Origin: Clostridia bacterium
GTDB lineage: Bacteria > Bacillota > Clostridia > Lachnospirales > Cellulosilyticaceae
Length of the DNA: 64,000 nt
Assembly (NCBI GenBank): GCA_029239755.1
Contig: JARBUI010000015.1
Coordinates: forward strand, 1 to 64,000
Direction of reading: 5' to 3'
The translations under genes were made by a program, and so were the position numbers. Below the pieces are notes generated by a model. The model was not told the DNA's origin. It was given only the letters and a program-made list of their open reading frames with translations, and made no database searches. Positions within the stretch are counted from its first letter, which is position 1. The number at the start of each line of letters is the position of its first letter. Positions 51,389 to 61,466 of this stretch are shown here, in pieces.

Positions 51389-52273
51389 ATGGAAAAACAT
51401 TATAGAAGTAAGCTCTCAATCTTTATTTTTGCATTTCCAGGTCTGCTTTTATTTACATTGTTTACGGTCTATCCTATATTCCCTCAGATTTTAATAAGCT
51501 TTCAAAATCATGATGGATTTAAAAGCTATGGGTGGGTAGGCTTTGATAATTATATCAAAGTGCTAAACTCAGCATCCTTTTGGAGAGCTAATGGCAACAC
51601 GCTCATCATAGTGCTGATCTCATTATTAGTGGCACTCCCTTTATCCCTTTTGCTTGCACTTGTCATAGATGTTCAAACACCTAGAATAAGAAACTTTTTT
51701 AAGTTTTCTTCTGTATTCCCAGCAGTACTTTCTGTAACAGTTATTTCGCAAATGTGGGTTGCAATGTATGAACCCCAATGGGGACTTATTAATAGCTTTT
51801 TGAGAGCTGTAGGTCTTGAAAGCTGGGCGCATCAATGGTTAACGGATAAAAATACAGTAGTCATTTGTATTGCTATTGCATTTTTATGGCAGTATATAGG
51901 ACTTAATGCCTTATTATTTTATACAGGGATTAAATCTATTCCCAAACAATATTATGAGGCAGCTATGATTGATGGGGCAAACTTTTTTAAGGCAAGCTTT
52001 TATATAACTATCCCACTACTTAGAGATATTATCAAATATGTTTTGATTTTATCTGTGTTAGGCTCAATGAGTTTATTTGCCCATATAAGAGTTATGACAT
52101 CTGGTGGACCTGGAGATACCTCAAGATCGGTTATCTATCAAATGTATTATACTGCTTTTTCAACTTCGGAATTTGGAGTAGGAAGTGCTATTGCTATTCT
52201 ATTTATCATAGAATGCCTATTTGTTACCGTGCTTATCAATAAATTTACCGCTAAAGAAAGAATAGAATTTTAA
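51389..52273 (+). CDS. Sugar ABC transporter permease (MalF type)
   Basis: A 294-residue permease with six membrane segments. The cytoplasmic EAA loop that contacts the ATPase is YYEAAMIDGANFFKASFYITIPLL near residue 190. It pairs with the permease at 52303 to form the channel for oligosaccharides delivered by the lipoprotein at 49924. The ribosome binding site is weak (GAGAAAG), so expression may be lower than for the binding protein. Confidence 0.93.
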   Translation: MEKHYRSKLSIFIFAFPGLLLFTLFTVYPIFPQILISFQNHDGFKSYGWVGFDNYIKVLNSASFWRANGNTLIIVLISLLVALPLSLLLALVIDVQTPRIRNFFKFSSVFPAVLSVTVISQMWVAMYEPQWGLINSFLRAVGLESWAHQWLTDKNTVVICIAIAFLWQYIGLNALLFYTGIKSIPKQYYEAAMIDGANFFKASFYITIPLLRDIIKYVLILSVLGSMSLFAHIRVMTSGGPGDTSRSVIYQMYYTAFSTSEFGVGSAIAILFIIECLFVTVLINKFTAKERIEF

Positions 52274-52302
52274 CTTTTAACATATACAAGGAGGTTGATA
52301 AT

Positions 52303-53130
52303 ATGAGACAGAAAATAGGAGATTATCTTATTAAGATCGTTTTATTTATACTAGGCTGTAGTTTTTTATTCCCATTATTTTGGATGCTCAATTTATCCTT
52401 TAAATCTAAAAGCGAAGTCTATGATAATCCCTTTGGACTTCCAATAGAATGGATTTTCACCAACTATGGGGAGGCACTTAAGACTTTTGATTTTTTCAAG
52501 TATCTGAATAATAGTTTTATCTATACATTAGGAACAGCACTGATTACTATTTTCCTAGGGAGTATGCTGGCTTATTGTGTAAGCAGAATGCAATGGCGGT
52601 TTGCAGATCATGTCATTCTATACTTAACTATGGGACTTATTATCCCTGTGCAAGTAGTGGTCATTCCTTTATATATGATGATTAATACCTTTGGACTTAA
52701 GGGCTCGAGAATGTCTCTTATACTTCCCTATGCCTCCTTTGCGCTAGCGTCTTGCGTCCTCATGCTGAATGCCTTTTTCAGAGGGCTTCCAAAGGAACTA
52801 GAGGAGGCAGCCAGTATTGATGGATGTAATGTATATCAATGCTTTTTTCAAATTATACTGCCTATAGTTAAGCCAGCTTTGGCAACTCAATTTGTCCTTA
52901 TCTTTATGAATGTTTGGAATGAATTCTTTTTAGCTTTTATCCTTGCAGGAAAAGAAAGCCTGCGTCCATTACCAGTTGGACTGCTTAGCTTTTTTACAAG
53001 CATTGGGGTTTCACATTGGGGATTAATAGGAGCAGCTATGATTATGAGCAGTATCCCGACTGTCATTGTATATTGTTTTGGAAATAAGCAAATAGAAAAC
53101 TCACTTACAGCAGGAGCCGTCTTAAAATAA
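52303..53130 (+). CDS. Sugar ABC transporter permease (MalG type)
   Basis: A 275-residue, six-segment permease with the EAA loop LEEAASIDGCNVYQCFFQIILPIVKPAL near residue 166. It is the second half of the oligosaccharide channel. AAGGAGGT precedes the ATG. The operon has two permeases and one binding protein but no ATPase, the usual carbohydrate CUT1 arrangement in Gram-positive bacteria. Confidence 0.93.
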   Translation: MRQKIGDYLIKIVLFILGCSFLFPLFWMLNLSFKSKSEVYDNPFGLPIEWIFTNYGEALKTFDFFKYLNNSFIYTLGTALITIFLGSMLAYCVSRMQWRFADHVILYLTMGLIIPVQVVVIPLYMMINTFGLKGSRMSLILPYASFALASCVLMLNAFFRGLPKELEEAASIDGCNVYQCFFQIILPIVKPALATQFVLIFMNVWNEFFLAFILAGKESLRPLPVGLLSFFTSIGVSHWGLIGAAMIMSSIPTVIVYCFGNKQIENSLTAGAVLK

Positions 53131-53181
53131 TGGCAGAATAGACGCTGTATGTAGAAAAGTATAGATAAGGAGCCGGGAAAG

Positions 53182-55353
53182 ATGAATATAACCACTAAAA
53201 GTTATTTATTTAATGGAATAACAGTCAAATATTTATTAGATGAAGAAACCAGCCAAATAGCAATGGTTTTATTGCCAGATACCAGAAAAACGTGTTATGA
53301 AGAAAGAAGAGAGTGGCTCCAAATACCTGAGCTTATTAAAACTGGGATGGATCAAAAGGCATGGAAAGTGGGGAGCCTATGCCACTTAGCCCTTCGTCAC
53401 CACAATCAAGGGAATGGTGCCGGAAATACGCTAAAGTATGGACAGTCTACAAAGTTTCTGAAATTTCATGATCAGTCTTTTACTAAACAAAATGGCAGAT
53501 CACAGATTATCACCCATCTTAAAGCAGACGAAGGGTATGAAATCATCCACACCTTGTCTCACTATGAAAATGAAAAAGGGTTTGAAGTTGAAACTGAATT
53601 CATCAATCATACAAGTAGAAACGTAACGTTAGATCTATTAACGAGTTTTTCTTTAGATAACATAAGTCCCTATCACAAAGCAGATGCCCCCAATGCTCTG
53701 GCCCTACACAGATACAGAGGAGGGTGGAGCTTAGAAGGTAAACACTGCGTAGATGATATAGAAAACCTTAATTTAGAGCGTTCTTGGCTTTGTGCTTTTC
53801 CTGAAGGTGAAAGATATGGATGTATAGGTTCTCATCCTGTTAAAAGATTTTTTCCTTTTGGTGCAGTGGAAGATAAAGAAAATCAAACTTTTTGGGGAGC
53901 ACAACTGGCGAGTAATTCTTCTTGGCAGATAGAGCTTTCTAGAGAAGATGACTGTTATTCTCTCTCAGGAGGAATAGCTGACTGTGAATTTGGAAGCTGG
54001 TGGAAGGAGATAAAGCATGGAGAGAGCTTTAAAGCACCTAAGGCTTTCATTAGTACAGCAAAAGGAACAATAGGTGACCTATGTTATAATTTAACAGACA
54101 TGCATCATAAATATGTGGATCAGCAGCCACAATCAGAACAAAGCTTACCCATTTTGTTTAATGATTGGTGTACCACTTGGGGAGATCCAACTCACGAGAA
54201 AATGATAGCTATTGCCAAAAGAATGCAAGGGAGCCCTGTTAAGTACATAACGATAGATGCAGGCTGGACAGATGTGCTTCAAAATTCTTTTGGGCAAGGC
54301 GGTAATGGTGACTGGGAATACTCATCTAAGAAATTCCCAGGAGGGATCATTGCTACCTCTCGTGAAGTTAAGAAACTAGGATTTAAGCTGGGGATTTGGT
54401 TTGAATTTGAAGTGACGACCAAAGGGGCAAAGGTATTTGAAAAAGCTTATGATGACATGCACCTTAAAAGGAATAATGAACTGATTGTAACAGGTGGTGA
54501 CAGGAGTTTTTGGGACTTTAGAAATCCAGAAACCATAGCTTATTTAAAAAATAAAGTCATAGATTTTCTTAAAGAAAATGAGGTAGCGTATCTTAAAGTG
54601 GACTATAATGGTTCCATAGGAATAGGCTGTGATGGAGCAGAGAGCCTAGGGGAAGGACTTCGCCAGCAAATGCAGGCTGTAAAGGGATTCTTTATGATGA
54701 TCAGAGAAGAAATGCCTGATTTGATTATTGAAAACTGCGCTTCAGGTGGGCACAGGCTTGAGCCATGTATGATGGATATAACAGCTATGAGCTCTTTTTC
54801 AGATGCCCATGAATGTGATGAAATCCCTTATATTGCTGCAAGCTTACACAATCTTATTCTGCCGCGCCAAAGCCAAATATGGGCAGTGATTAACCCGGAA
54901 TATACTAAGCAAAACCTATATTACCGTTTATCTTCTGTTTTTTTAGGCCGTTTTTGCCTTTCAGGGAATACAGAAGCCTTGGATGAAGAGCAGTGGCAGA
55001 TTATAAAAGAAGCAATGGCATTTTACGAAACATGTAAAACTGTTATTAAATATGGTAAGACAGTCATTTATGGAAATAGGTCAAACAATACCCGTCATCC
55101 AGAAGGGACACAAGCCGTATTGCGTTTGGATAGAGATCAAAAAACGGGTCTATTAGTTTGTCATGGATTTAAAGAAGCGATGAAGCAAACTATAGTGATT
55201 ACACTTCCAAGCGGAAACTGGGAGATAGAAAACGTTTTTGGTGAAAAGTGCCCAGTTAAAATAGCTCAGAATGTCTTAGTTATAGACCAGGTGCAAGATT
55301 TCACTGGTTTTGCCTGTATTCTAAAAAATGAGTGTCATCAATCCTTGATCTAA
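53182..55353 (+). CDS. GH36-family alpha-galactosidase-like glycosidase
   Basis: A 723-residue enzyme without a signal peptide, so it acts in the cytoplasm. It has the GH36 N-terminal beta-sandwich followed by the catalytic barrel. The nucleophile Asp474 is in YLKVDYN, the ENCASGGHRLEP segment is typical of GH36/melibiases, and the likely acid/base Asp541 is in SFSDAHECDEI. It should release alpha-galactosyl (possibly alpha-N-acetylgalactosaminyl) residues from oligosaccharides imported by the ABC system just upstream. AAGGAGCC precedes the ATG. Its 3' end overlaps the convergent AraC gene by 53 bases. Confidence 0.9.
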   Translation: MNITTKSYLFNGITVKYLLDEETSQIAMVLLPDTRKTCYEERREWLQIPELIKTGMDQKAWKVGSLCHLALRHHNQGNGAGNTLKYGQSTKFLKFHDQSFTKQNGRSQIITHLKADEGYEIIHTLSHYENEKGFEVETEFINHTSRNVTLDLLTSFSLDNISPYHKADAPNALALHRYRGGWSLEGKHCVDDIENLNLERSWLCAFPEGERYGCIGSHPVKRFFPFGAVEDKENQTFWGAQLASNSSWQIELSREDDCYSLSGGIADCEFGSWWKEIKHGESFKAPKAFISTAKGTIGDLCYNLTDMHHKYVDQQPQSEQSLPILFNDWCTTWGDPTHEKMIAIAKRMQGSPVKYITIDAGWTDVLQNSFGQGGNGDWEYSSKKFPGGIIATSREVKKLGFKLGIWFEFEVTTKGAKVFEKAYDDMHLKRNNELIVTGGDRSFWDFRNPETIAYLKNKVIDFLKENEVAYLKVDYNGSIGIGCDGAESLGEGLRQQMQAVKGFFMMIREEMPDLIIENCASGGHRLEPCMMDITAMSSFSDAHECDEIPYIAASLHNLILPRQSQIWAVINPEYTKQNLYYRLSSVFLGRFCLSGNTEALDEEQWQIIKEAMAFYETCKTVIKYGKTVIYGNRSNNTRHPEGTQAVLRLDRDQKTGLLVCHGFKEAMKQTIVITLPSGNWEIENVFGEKCPVKIAQNVLVIDQVQDFTGFACILKNECHQSLI

Positions 55354-56218
55354 AAACAGTAGGGGTACATCCCATTTGTTTCTTAAAGACTCTATTAAAA
55401 TAACTTAGATTGTCAAAGCCGCATTCTAGTGCAATATCGGTAATACTGAGGGTACTGATCTTAAGCAGCGTACTTGCTGCTTCTATGCGGCAGTGATTGA
55501 TATAGGAGGAAATACTTGTGTCAGTCATTTCTTTAAAGAATTTGCAAAGGTATTGAGGCGTAAGGTTTACAGACTCACTGATGTCTGTAAGCTTTATTTT
55601 TTTGTCATAATTTTGATAAATATAGCCCATTATTTTTTTGAGTGTGTGATATTTTTTAGCTTGTAAAGAACTTTTATGGTTTTCTGACCTCAAGGTAAAG
55701 AGTTTTTCTCTAAATAAAATACTAAAAATAAAAAACAATTTACTTTTAAGGGCAAATTCATAGCCTATAGTTTTAGCTGTTAATTCTTCTATGATGACTT
55801 TGAGTTCTAAAATAATTTGGTTTTGAGAAGGGATTGCAGGCTTAAAATGTGTACAGATTTTAAATTTACCCATTCTGATTCCGTCGAAATATTCACGGCA
55901 GGCATCAAAAGAATGGGTAAGGAGTTCAGTATCGAAAACGACTGAAAAGTAAGTACAATCAGCTGTTTTTGAAAAACCAGAGTGAATCTGACCACCGTTT
56001 ACAAAGATACACTCTCCAGCTTGCATAGTAAACACTTCATCATCAATGGTAAAAACAGCCTCACCATCTGACAAGTAAATGAATTCCAGTTCATTATGCC
56101 AATGATAAGGTAAAATGGGACCTGTTTTATAATGGCTTACAGCATAAAGTGCTATAGGCAGCATGCTTTCACCGTGTTGCTTATGTTCTTTTAATTTTTC
56201 AAAATTCAAATCATCCAT
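55301..56218 (-). CDS. AraC-family transcriptional regulator
   Basis: A 305-residue regulator with an N-terminal cupin (YHWHNELEFIYLSDGEAVFTI; GECIFVNGGQIHSG) and a C-terminal AraC helix-turn-helix pair (LTDISESVNLTPQYLCKFFKEM; LECGFDNLSYFNRVFKKQMG). The open frame extends to 56341, but AAGGAGGAC is 9 nt before the ATG at 56218. It is divergent from the GH31 gene, its probable target, and its 3' end runs 53 bases into the GH36 gene on the other strand. Confidence 0.9.
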   Translation of the reverse strand: MDDLNFEKLKEHKQHGESMLPIALYAVSHYKTGPILPYHWHNELEFIYLSDGEAVFTIDDEVFTMQAGECIFVNGGQIHSGFSKTADCTYFSVVFDTELLTHSFDACREYFDGIRMGKFKICTHFKPAIPSQNQIILELKVIIEELTAKTIGYEFALKSKLFFIFSILFREKLFTLRSENHKSSLQAKKYHTLKKIMGYIYQNYDKKIKLTDISESVNLTPQYLCKFFKEMTDTSISSYINHCRIEAASTLLKISTLSITDIALECGFDNLSYFNRVFKKQMGCTPTVFRSRIDDTHFLEYRQNQ

Positions 56219-56357
56219 TATAACCTTGTCCTCCTTATGTGATATTAAAATAATACTATTATAGATATATATAGTGCAAGTATTTATGGTAAATGGATAA
56301 TATAATGCTATTAGCAACTCATTGATGATAAAATAATTCATAAAAGGAGACAGTGAA

Positions 56358-58736
56358 ATGACTATGCAAAACCAAGATTCTTCTATGTTTGTTCATGTTA
56401 CGCCGCTTGCTGAAAATATCACAAGAGTCGTCTATACATACAGTGAGAAAGAGCCAAGTTACAGTATTCTTATCTCAAAAGACTTTAAGCCTGAAAGTGG
56501 TTTAAAGGCTGATAGCTATATAGCAAAAGATGGGAAGATTTCGTTTAAAAATAAAAAAGGAGAAATTGTTTTAGAGGAGATAGAGCATGTTTTAACGGAA
56601 AAGCCAATCTTTAAGTATTTTGTAGATGGAGAGCCCATTGTCAAAACAAAACAAACTGCCAATGGTGAAGTATCTTATATCGAAAATGCCAAGCGAGAGC
56701 TTACGGGTAAGGCTTATGAGGGAAAACTATCTTTTGCCGTAACAGAAGATGAGGGGCTCTATGGCTTAGGTCAGCATGAGGAGGGAGTTTATAACTATAA
56801 TGGCAAAAAAGAATATCTTTATCAGACCAATATGAAGATAGCCATTCCTTTTTTACTTTCCTCCAAAAATTATGGGATACTGATTGATACAGAAAGTGCC
56901 ATGATTTACAATAGTGAGCAGGGGAAAATAGAGTTTACCCTTGATACCACCTATGAACTTTCATACTACGTTATTACAGGAGAAAATTTTGAAGAAATTA
57001 TTAAAACCTTAAGAATACTTACGGGAAAAGCACCGATGCTGCCACGATGGGCTTATGGGTATATTCAATCCAAAGAACGTTATCATTCTTCAGAAGACAT
57101 TTTAGATACAGTGGCACAGTTTAAAAAATATGATATTCCAATAGATTGTATTGTACAAGACTGGCTGACTTGGGAAGGCAGCTTATGGGGTGAAAAGCGA
57201 GTAGATAAAAAGAGGTTCCCAGATCTCAAAGGACTTATGAACGAGCTCCACGGGGAGCATGTGAAACTCATGGTTTCAATTTGGCCCAATATGGCAGAGG
57301 GTGGAGAAAATCTCAAGGAACTTAAAGAGAAGGACCTGCTGCTTCCGAGTACAACAGTTTATGATGCCTATAAGGAAGAAGCAAGAGCCGTTTATTGGAA
57401 ACAATGTGAAGAGGAGTGGTTTGCATCAGGCATAGATGCTTGGTGGTGTGACAATGCAGAACCTTTTTCAGACCCAGACTGGAACGGAGAAACTAAAAGA
57501 CCGGAAGAGGTACGCTATCAGCTGATCGTAGAGGAATCTAAAAAAGCTATGGATTGGACACGTCTAAATTCCTATGGACTTCTTCATTCTCAAGGTATTT
57601 ATGAAAACTGGCGCAAGACAAATAGCACTAAGCGTGTAGCGAATCTTACCCGTTCCTCCTATATATCAGGTCAAAGATATGGAGCAATTGCTTGGTCTGG
57701 AGACATTTGTGCGAAGTGGTCTACACTTAAAAAGCAAGTTGTTGAAGGGATTAAATTTGCAATGAGTGGAATGCCTTACTGGACATTAGATATAGGTGCA
57801 TTCTTTACCGTAAAAGATAAATGGGAAAATAGAGGGTGCAATAACCATACGAACACTCATCCAATATGGTTTTGGGATGGTGATTATAATGAGGGAGTAA
57901 ATGACTTAGGGTATAGAGAGCTTTATGTAAGATGGCTTCAATACGGTACTTTTTTACCGATGTTCCGCTCTCATGGCACAGATACACCAAGGGAGCCTTG
58001 GAACTTTGGAAAACCAGGAGATATCTTCTATGATACTATTCTTAAGTTTATAAAATTGAGATATCAGCTGATGCCTTATATCTATTCAATAGCCTCAGAG
58101 GTTAACCAAAATCATAGTACGATGCTTCGGGGCTTAATGTTTGATTTTGCAGAAGATGAAAAGGTTAAAGAACTCAGTGACAGCTTTATGTTTGGTAAGG
58201 CACTTCTTGTTTGTCCGGTTACAGAGCCAATGTATTATGCAGCTAATAGTGTACGACTCTTGGATACGGATAAGACAAGAAAGGTATATTTACCTAAAGG
58301 CACTGATTGGTATGACTTCTGGACTAACACATTATACGAAGGGGGACAAACCTTAAACTATGAAGCGACGCTTGAAATGATACCGCTTTTTGTTAAAGCA
58401 GGTTCTATTATCCCTATGTCCGAACCTTTAGCTTATGCCGATGAGAAAAAAGGAGAAGCAGCAGAAATCATTATCTACAGCGGAGCTGATGGAGAAATTA
58501 CCTTGTATAACGATGATGGAGATAATTATTCCTATGAGGAAGGCAATTTTTCAATGATTCAGTTAACCTACAAAGAGACTGAAAAGACATTGACATTTGG
58601 AGAGGCAGCAGGCAGCTTTAAATATCAAGAAGCATTCACAATAAAAGTGATTAGTCAGCATACAACATCAGATATTATAGAATTTAATTATAAAGGCAAG
58701 GAAGCCACAATCAATCTCAGGAAGCCAAACTGTTAA
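56358..58736 (+). CDS. GH31-family glycosidase (alpha-glucosidase/alpha-xylosidase)
   Basis: A 792-residue cytoplasmic enzyme with the GH31 layout: N-terminal sandwich (LSFAVTEDEGLYGLGQHEEGVYN), catalytic barrel and C-terminal beta domains (YSGADGEITLYNDDGDNYSYEEG). The nucleophile Asp365 is in WWCDNAEPFSD and the acid/base Asp449 in AWSGDICAKW. A GH31 alpha-xylosidase or alpha-glucosidase is expected; the WW-x-D-x-x-EP pattern leans towards the alpha-xylosidase-like group, but the substrate is not certain. AAAAGGAGA precedes the ATG. Confidence 0.92.
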   Translation: MTMQNQDSSMFVHVTPLAENITRVVYTYSEKEPSYSILISKDFKPESGLKADSYIAKDGKISFKNKKGEIVLEEIEHVLTEKPIFKYFVDGEPIVKTKQTANGEVSYIENAKRELTGKAYEGKLSFAVTEDEGLYGLGQHEEGVYNYNGKKEYLYQTNMKIAIPFLLSSKNYGILIDTESAMIYNSEQGKIEFTLDTTYELSYYVITGENFEEIIKTLRILTGKAPMLPRWAYGYIQSKERYHSSEDILDTVAQFKKYDIPIDCIVQDWLTWEGSLWGEKRVDKKRFPDLKGLMNELHGEHVKLMVSIWPNMAEGGENLKELKEKDLLLPSTTVYDAYKEEARAVYWKQCEEEWFASGIDAWWCDNAEPFSDPDWNGETKRPEEVRYQLIVEESKKAMDWTRLNSYGLLHSQGIYENWRKTNSTKRVANLTRSSYISGQRYGAIAWSGDICAKWSTLKKQVVEGIKFAMSGMPYWTLDIGAFFTVKDKWENRGCNNHTNTHPIWFWDGDYNEGVNDLGYRELYVRWLQYGTFLPMFRSHGTDTPREPWNFGKPGDIFYDTILKFIKLRYQLMPYIYSIASEVNQNHSTMLRGLMFDFAEDEKVKELSDSFMFGKALLVCPVTEPMYYAANSVRLLDTDKTRKVYLPKGTDWYDFWTNTLYEGGQTLNYEATLEMIPLFVKAGSIIPMSEPLAYADEKKGEAAEIIIYSGADGEITLYNDDGDNYSYEEGNFSMIQLTYKETEKTLTFGEAAGSFKYQEAFTIKVISQHTTSDIIEFNYKGKEATINLRKPNC

Positions 58737-58771
58737 AAACAATATGGAATTTGCTTTTTTACCTTATATAT

Positions 58772-58834
58772 AGAATATCCCCTTTATAGAGACAGTTTTA
58801 TTGCTTTAACTGTCTGCTATAAAGGGGATATTCT
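58772..58834. terminator. Long bidirectional terminator hairpin
   Basis: AGAATATCCCCTTTATAG (58772-58789) pairs perfectly with 58817-58834. Inside it AGACAGTT pairs with AACTGTCT, with a single bulged G. It lies between the convergent GH31 and GH30 genes. Confidence 0.88.
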
Positions 58835-58885
58835 ATTTTCCAGCCACTGCTGTTATTTATTATTATTTTGATATTTTTAAGAAAA

Positions 58886-60289
58886 TCAGCTATAAATGAG
58901 AGTTAAAATAGATTTAGCAGCGCAATGTACTTCTGCAATAGTATCTTGCACCACATCTTTGAGCATAAAGTTAATAGCTTTATCCTGCTTATTTAAAACC
59001 ACTACCACCTTTTGATTATCGGGGGTAATAAAACATGAAGCCATCAAGTCATTTGTATACAAAGAGTGAGCTATACGTTTAGACCCAACAGGAATATATT
59101 TACTAAAGTGACCAATAAAACAATAGGAAGACTGCAAGAGCAGTCTTTGATTTTCATAATCACAGATAATAGGAGCGCTGCAATAGTTAGCTACGTGGTT
59201 GGGGCCGCCTTGCACATCAAGCAGGAGATTCCAATCTAAAAAGGTAGACATACCATTGTTAAAATTGCCTATCATATCATGGGCATAACATTCGCCAAAT
59301 TCCCAAGGCGATTGCGAAACGACATTATCTCCGCCTACACTCTCAAGTGCTTTTTGTGCCATACTGGTTGTAGTTGATGTTAATTCAACGCACCCTTCGG
59401 TAAAAATCAGCTCTTTATCAGGGAAATATTCTTTACAAAGGCGAAGGTTTTCAAAATGGTCTCCTGAATACCAGTGAAAAGCGATGCCATATACTGCCTC
59501 TTGGGCTTTTGGGTCGCTTAAAATGGTTCTTGCACGTTCAAATATTCTCTCTTTATTATGATCCCAGATAACTATCTTGATATCTTCAAGCTCAGCTTTT
59601 TTAAGAGCAGGATAAAGATAATGACACAGAAAGTTTTTTTCTTGGAGTGCTGTATAGATACAAGATTCCCAAATTTGAACGGCTTTGGGTTCATTTTGAA
59701 TAGTGATTCTATTAATATGAATGCCTTCATTCCTATATGCAAGTAAGTACTTCACTAAATAATCTGCCCAAACCTCATAGCAATCCTCTTTAAGAGAACC
59801 ACCACTTAGCATATTATGATTCGTTTTCATCCAAGCAGGAGGACTCCAAGGAGATGCCATAAGAGGAATATCTAAGCCTTTATAAGTATAAGCATCTTTA
59901 ATAAAAGGGATAAGATAGTCTTTATCACAGGAGATATCAAAGGTATCTAAGCTGAAATCTCCTTCTTTATCACAATAAGAAAACTGACCAAAAGAAAAAT
60001 CGCAGCTCCCTATATGCGTTCTTCCAATATTATAATTAAGACCATTCGGAGAAAAATAAGATTCTAATATTTCTTTCTTTAGTATCTCATTCATTTTAGA
60101 ATAATTATAAGCTGATGCCTGTGTAAAAGCTCCCCCAAAACCTTCTATAGACTGATAGGTAATATCACTATAGACCATAAGTAGTTTCATCTCTTCTTCA
60201 TTAACATCTTTTTGCATAGTAATAGGATCCCATTCTTTAAACCAATCCTTGCTATACTTAGTTGACTCAATAACCTTTATTTTGTTCAT
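58886..60289 (-). CDS. GH30-family glycosidase
   Basis: A 467-residue enzyme with no signal peptide. The GH30 barrel shows the acid/base Glu200 (TIQNEP) and nucleophile Glu298 (LIFTEGC), and SIEGFGGAFTQASAYN at the N-terminus. GH30 enzymes include glucosylceramidases, beta-1,6-glucanases and beta-xylosidases; the substrate here cannot be chosen from sequence alone, and the cytoplasmic location argues for short imported oligosaccharides. It follows the response regulator gene on the minus strand and has GGGGAGAA before the ATG. Confidence 0.9.
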   Translation of the reverse strand: MNKIKVIESTKYSKDWFKEWDPITMQKDVNEEEMKLLMVYSDITYQSIEGFGGAFTQASAYNYSKMNEILKKEILESYFSPNGLNYNIGRTHIGSCDFSFGQFSYCDKEGDFSLDTFDISCDKDYLIPFIKDAYTYKGLDIPLMASPWSPPAWMKTNHNMLSGGSLKEDCYEVWADYLVKYLLAYRNEGIHINRITIQNEPKAVQIWESCIYTALQEKNFLCHYLYPALKKAELEDIKIVIWDHNKERIFERARTILSDPKAQEAVYGIAFHWYSGDHFENLRLCKEYFPDKELIFTEGCVELTSTTTSMAQKALESVGGDNVVSQSPWEFGECYAHDMIGNFNNGMSTFLDWNLLLDVQGGPNHVANYCSAPIICDYENQRLLLQSSYCFIGHFSKYIPVGSKRIAHSLYTNDLMASCFITPDNQKVVVVLNKQDKAINFMLKDVVQDTIAEVHCAAKSILTLIYS

Positions 60290-60347
60290 AAGTTCTCCCC
60301 GCTCTTCCTTAATATATGTTTTAAATGTTTTCAGATAATAAAAAGAT

Positions 60348-61466
60348 TTATTTGATAGTACCAGACATTTGTTCTCTAAACTGTGAAGGGGTCAGACTAG
60401 TGTACTTTTTAAAAACCTGAGAGAAGTATTTTTCGCAAGCATAACCAATTTGTGCAGAAATCTCATAGTTCTTCCAATCAGTGGAAGTAAGAAGCGTTTT
60501 AGCTTTATCAATCCTAACCTTATGAATATAGTCTATAAAATTGACATCAAGAACCTGCTTAAATAGTCCGCTAAGATAAGCTGGTGAGACAAAGACAGCT
60601 TGGGCCACGATATCTAAGGAGAGTTCTTTGTTGTAATTTTCATTAATATAATTGACTGCCTTTAATATAGGGGTATTAGCTTCGCGACCAGTATTAATGC
60701 GATCAAAGGCCACAAGGACTGTATTATGCATAGAGGTTTTAAGAGATTCAAGCACATCATTACCATTCCAGCTTACGGTTGTAAGACTATTAAAATTGTA
60801 CTCAAGTCCACGTTCCATAAGCATACGATATATTTCCATGTACAATATGACACAGCAATTAATAATGGTTGTAATGGATGAGTTTTTAATCTGAACTAGC
60901 CGCAAAAAGTTTTCAGTTTCCTTTTTTACATCTTCTTTTGTGCCAAGTTGAAGCAGATACATTAATTTATGTTCACTTTCTTTAGGATAGTTGACGTGAT
61001 TTATTTCCTCGAGCTTTTCACTGCGTTTTAAAAACCTAGAATAAAAGGTGAAAAAATCATCCTCTAAAGCAGTCACAGATAGCTTGCGTGTGGATTCGAT
61101 ACGTTTTATAGAAATTTCAACTGCACTAAGAACATCACCTGGGCTGCAAGGCTTAAGAAGATAATCATCCACACTTAGGCCTATAGCTTTTTGAGCGTAC
61201 GCAAAGTCTCCATACCCACTTAAAATGATAAAAGAAACAGAAAGCTTTGTTTCTTTTCTAACACGGTCGATAACTTGTAAGCCAGACATACCAGGCATAT
61301 GAATGTCTATTAAAACGATATCGGGTTTTTCAGCTATAATCATATTATAAGTTGAAGGGCCATCGCTTGCTGTAGAGACCGTAATGCCTCGACTTTTCCA
61401 ATCAATGCAATCACGCATGCCTTCTCTGATATCATCCTCATCATCTGCAATTAATAATCTAATCAT
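60348..61466 (-). CDS. Response regulator, AraC-type output
   Basis: A 372-residue regulator with a receiver domain (phosphoacceptor Asp54 in IVLIDIHMPGMSG; Lys in LKPCSPGD) and a C-terminal AraC helix-turn-helix pair (LSLDIVAQAVFVSPAYLSGLFKQV; IGYACEKYFSQVFKKYTS). It is shorter than the YesN-type regulators at 25523 and 48200 because the middle region is reduced. It overlaps the kinase gene by 4 bases. It probably activates the divergent binding-protein gene at 63477, and possibly GH30. Confidence 0.92.
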   Translation of the reverse strand: MIRLLIADDEDDIREGMRDCIDWKSRGITVSTASDGPSTYNMIIAEKPDIVLIDIHMPGMSGLQVIDRVRKETKLSVSFIILSGYGDFAYAQKAIGLSVDDYLLKPCSPGDVLSAVEISIKRIESTRKLSVTALEDDFFTFYSRFLKRSEKLEEINHVNYPKESEHKLMYLLQLGTKEDVKKETENFLRLVQIKNSSITTIINCCVILYMEIYRMLMERGLEYNFNSLTTVSWNGNDVLESLKTSMHNTVLVAFDRINTGREANTPILKAVNYINENYNKELSLDIVAQAVFVSPAYLSGLFKQVLDVNFIDYIHKVRIDKAKTLLTSTDWKNYEISAQIGYACEKYFSQVFKKYTSLTPSQFREQMSGTIK

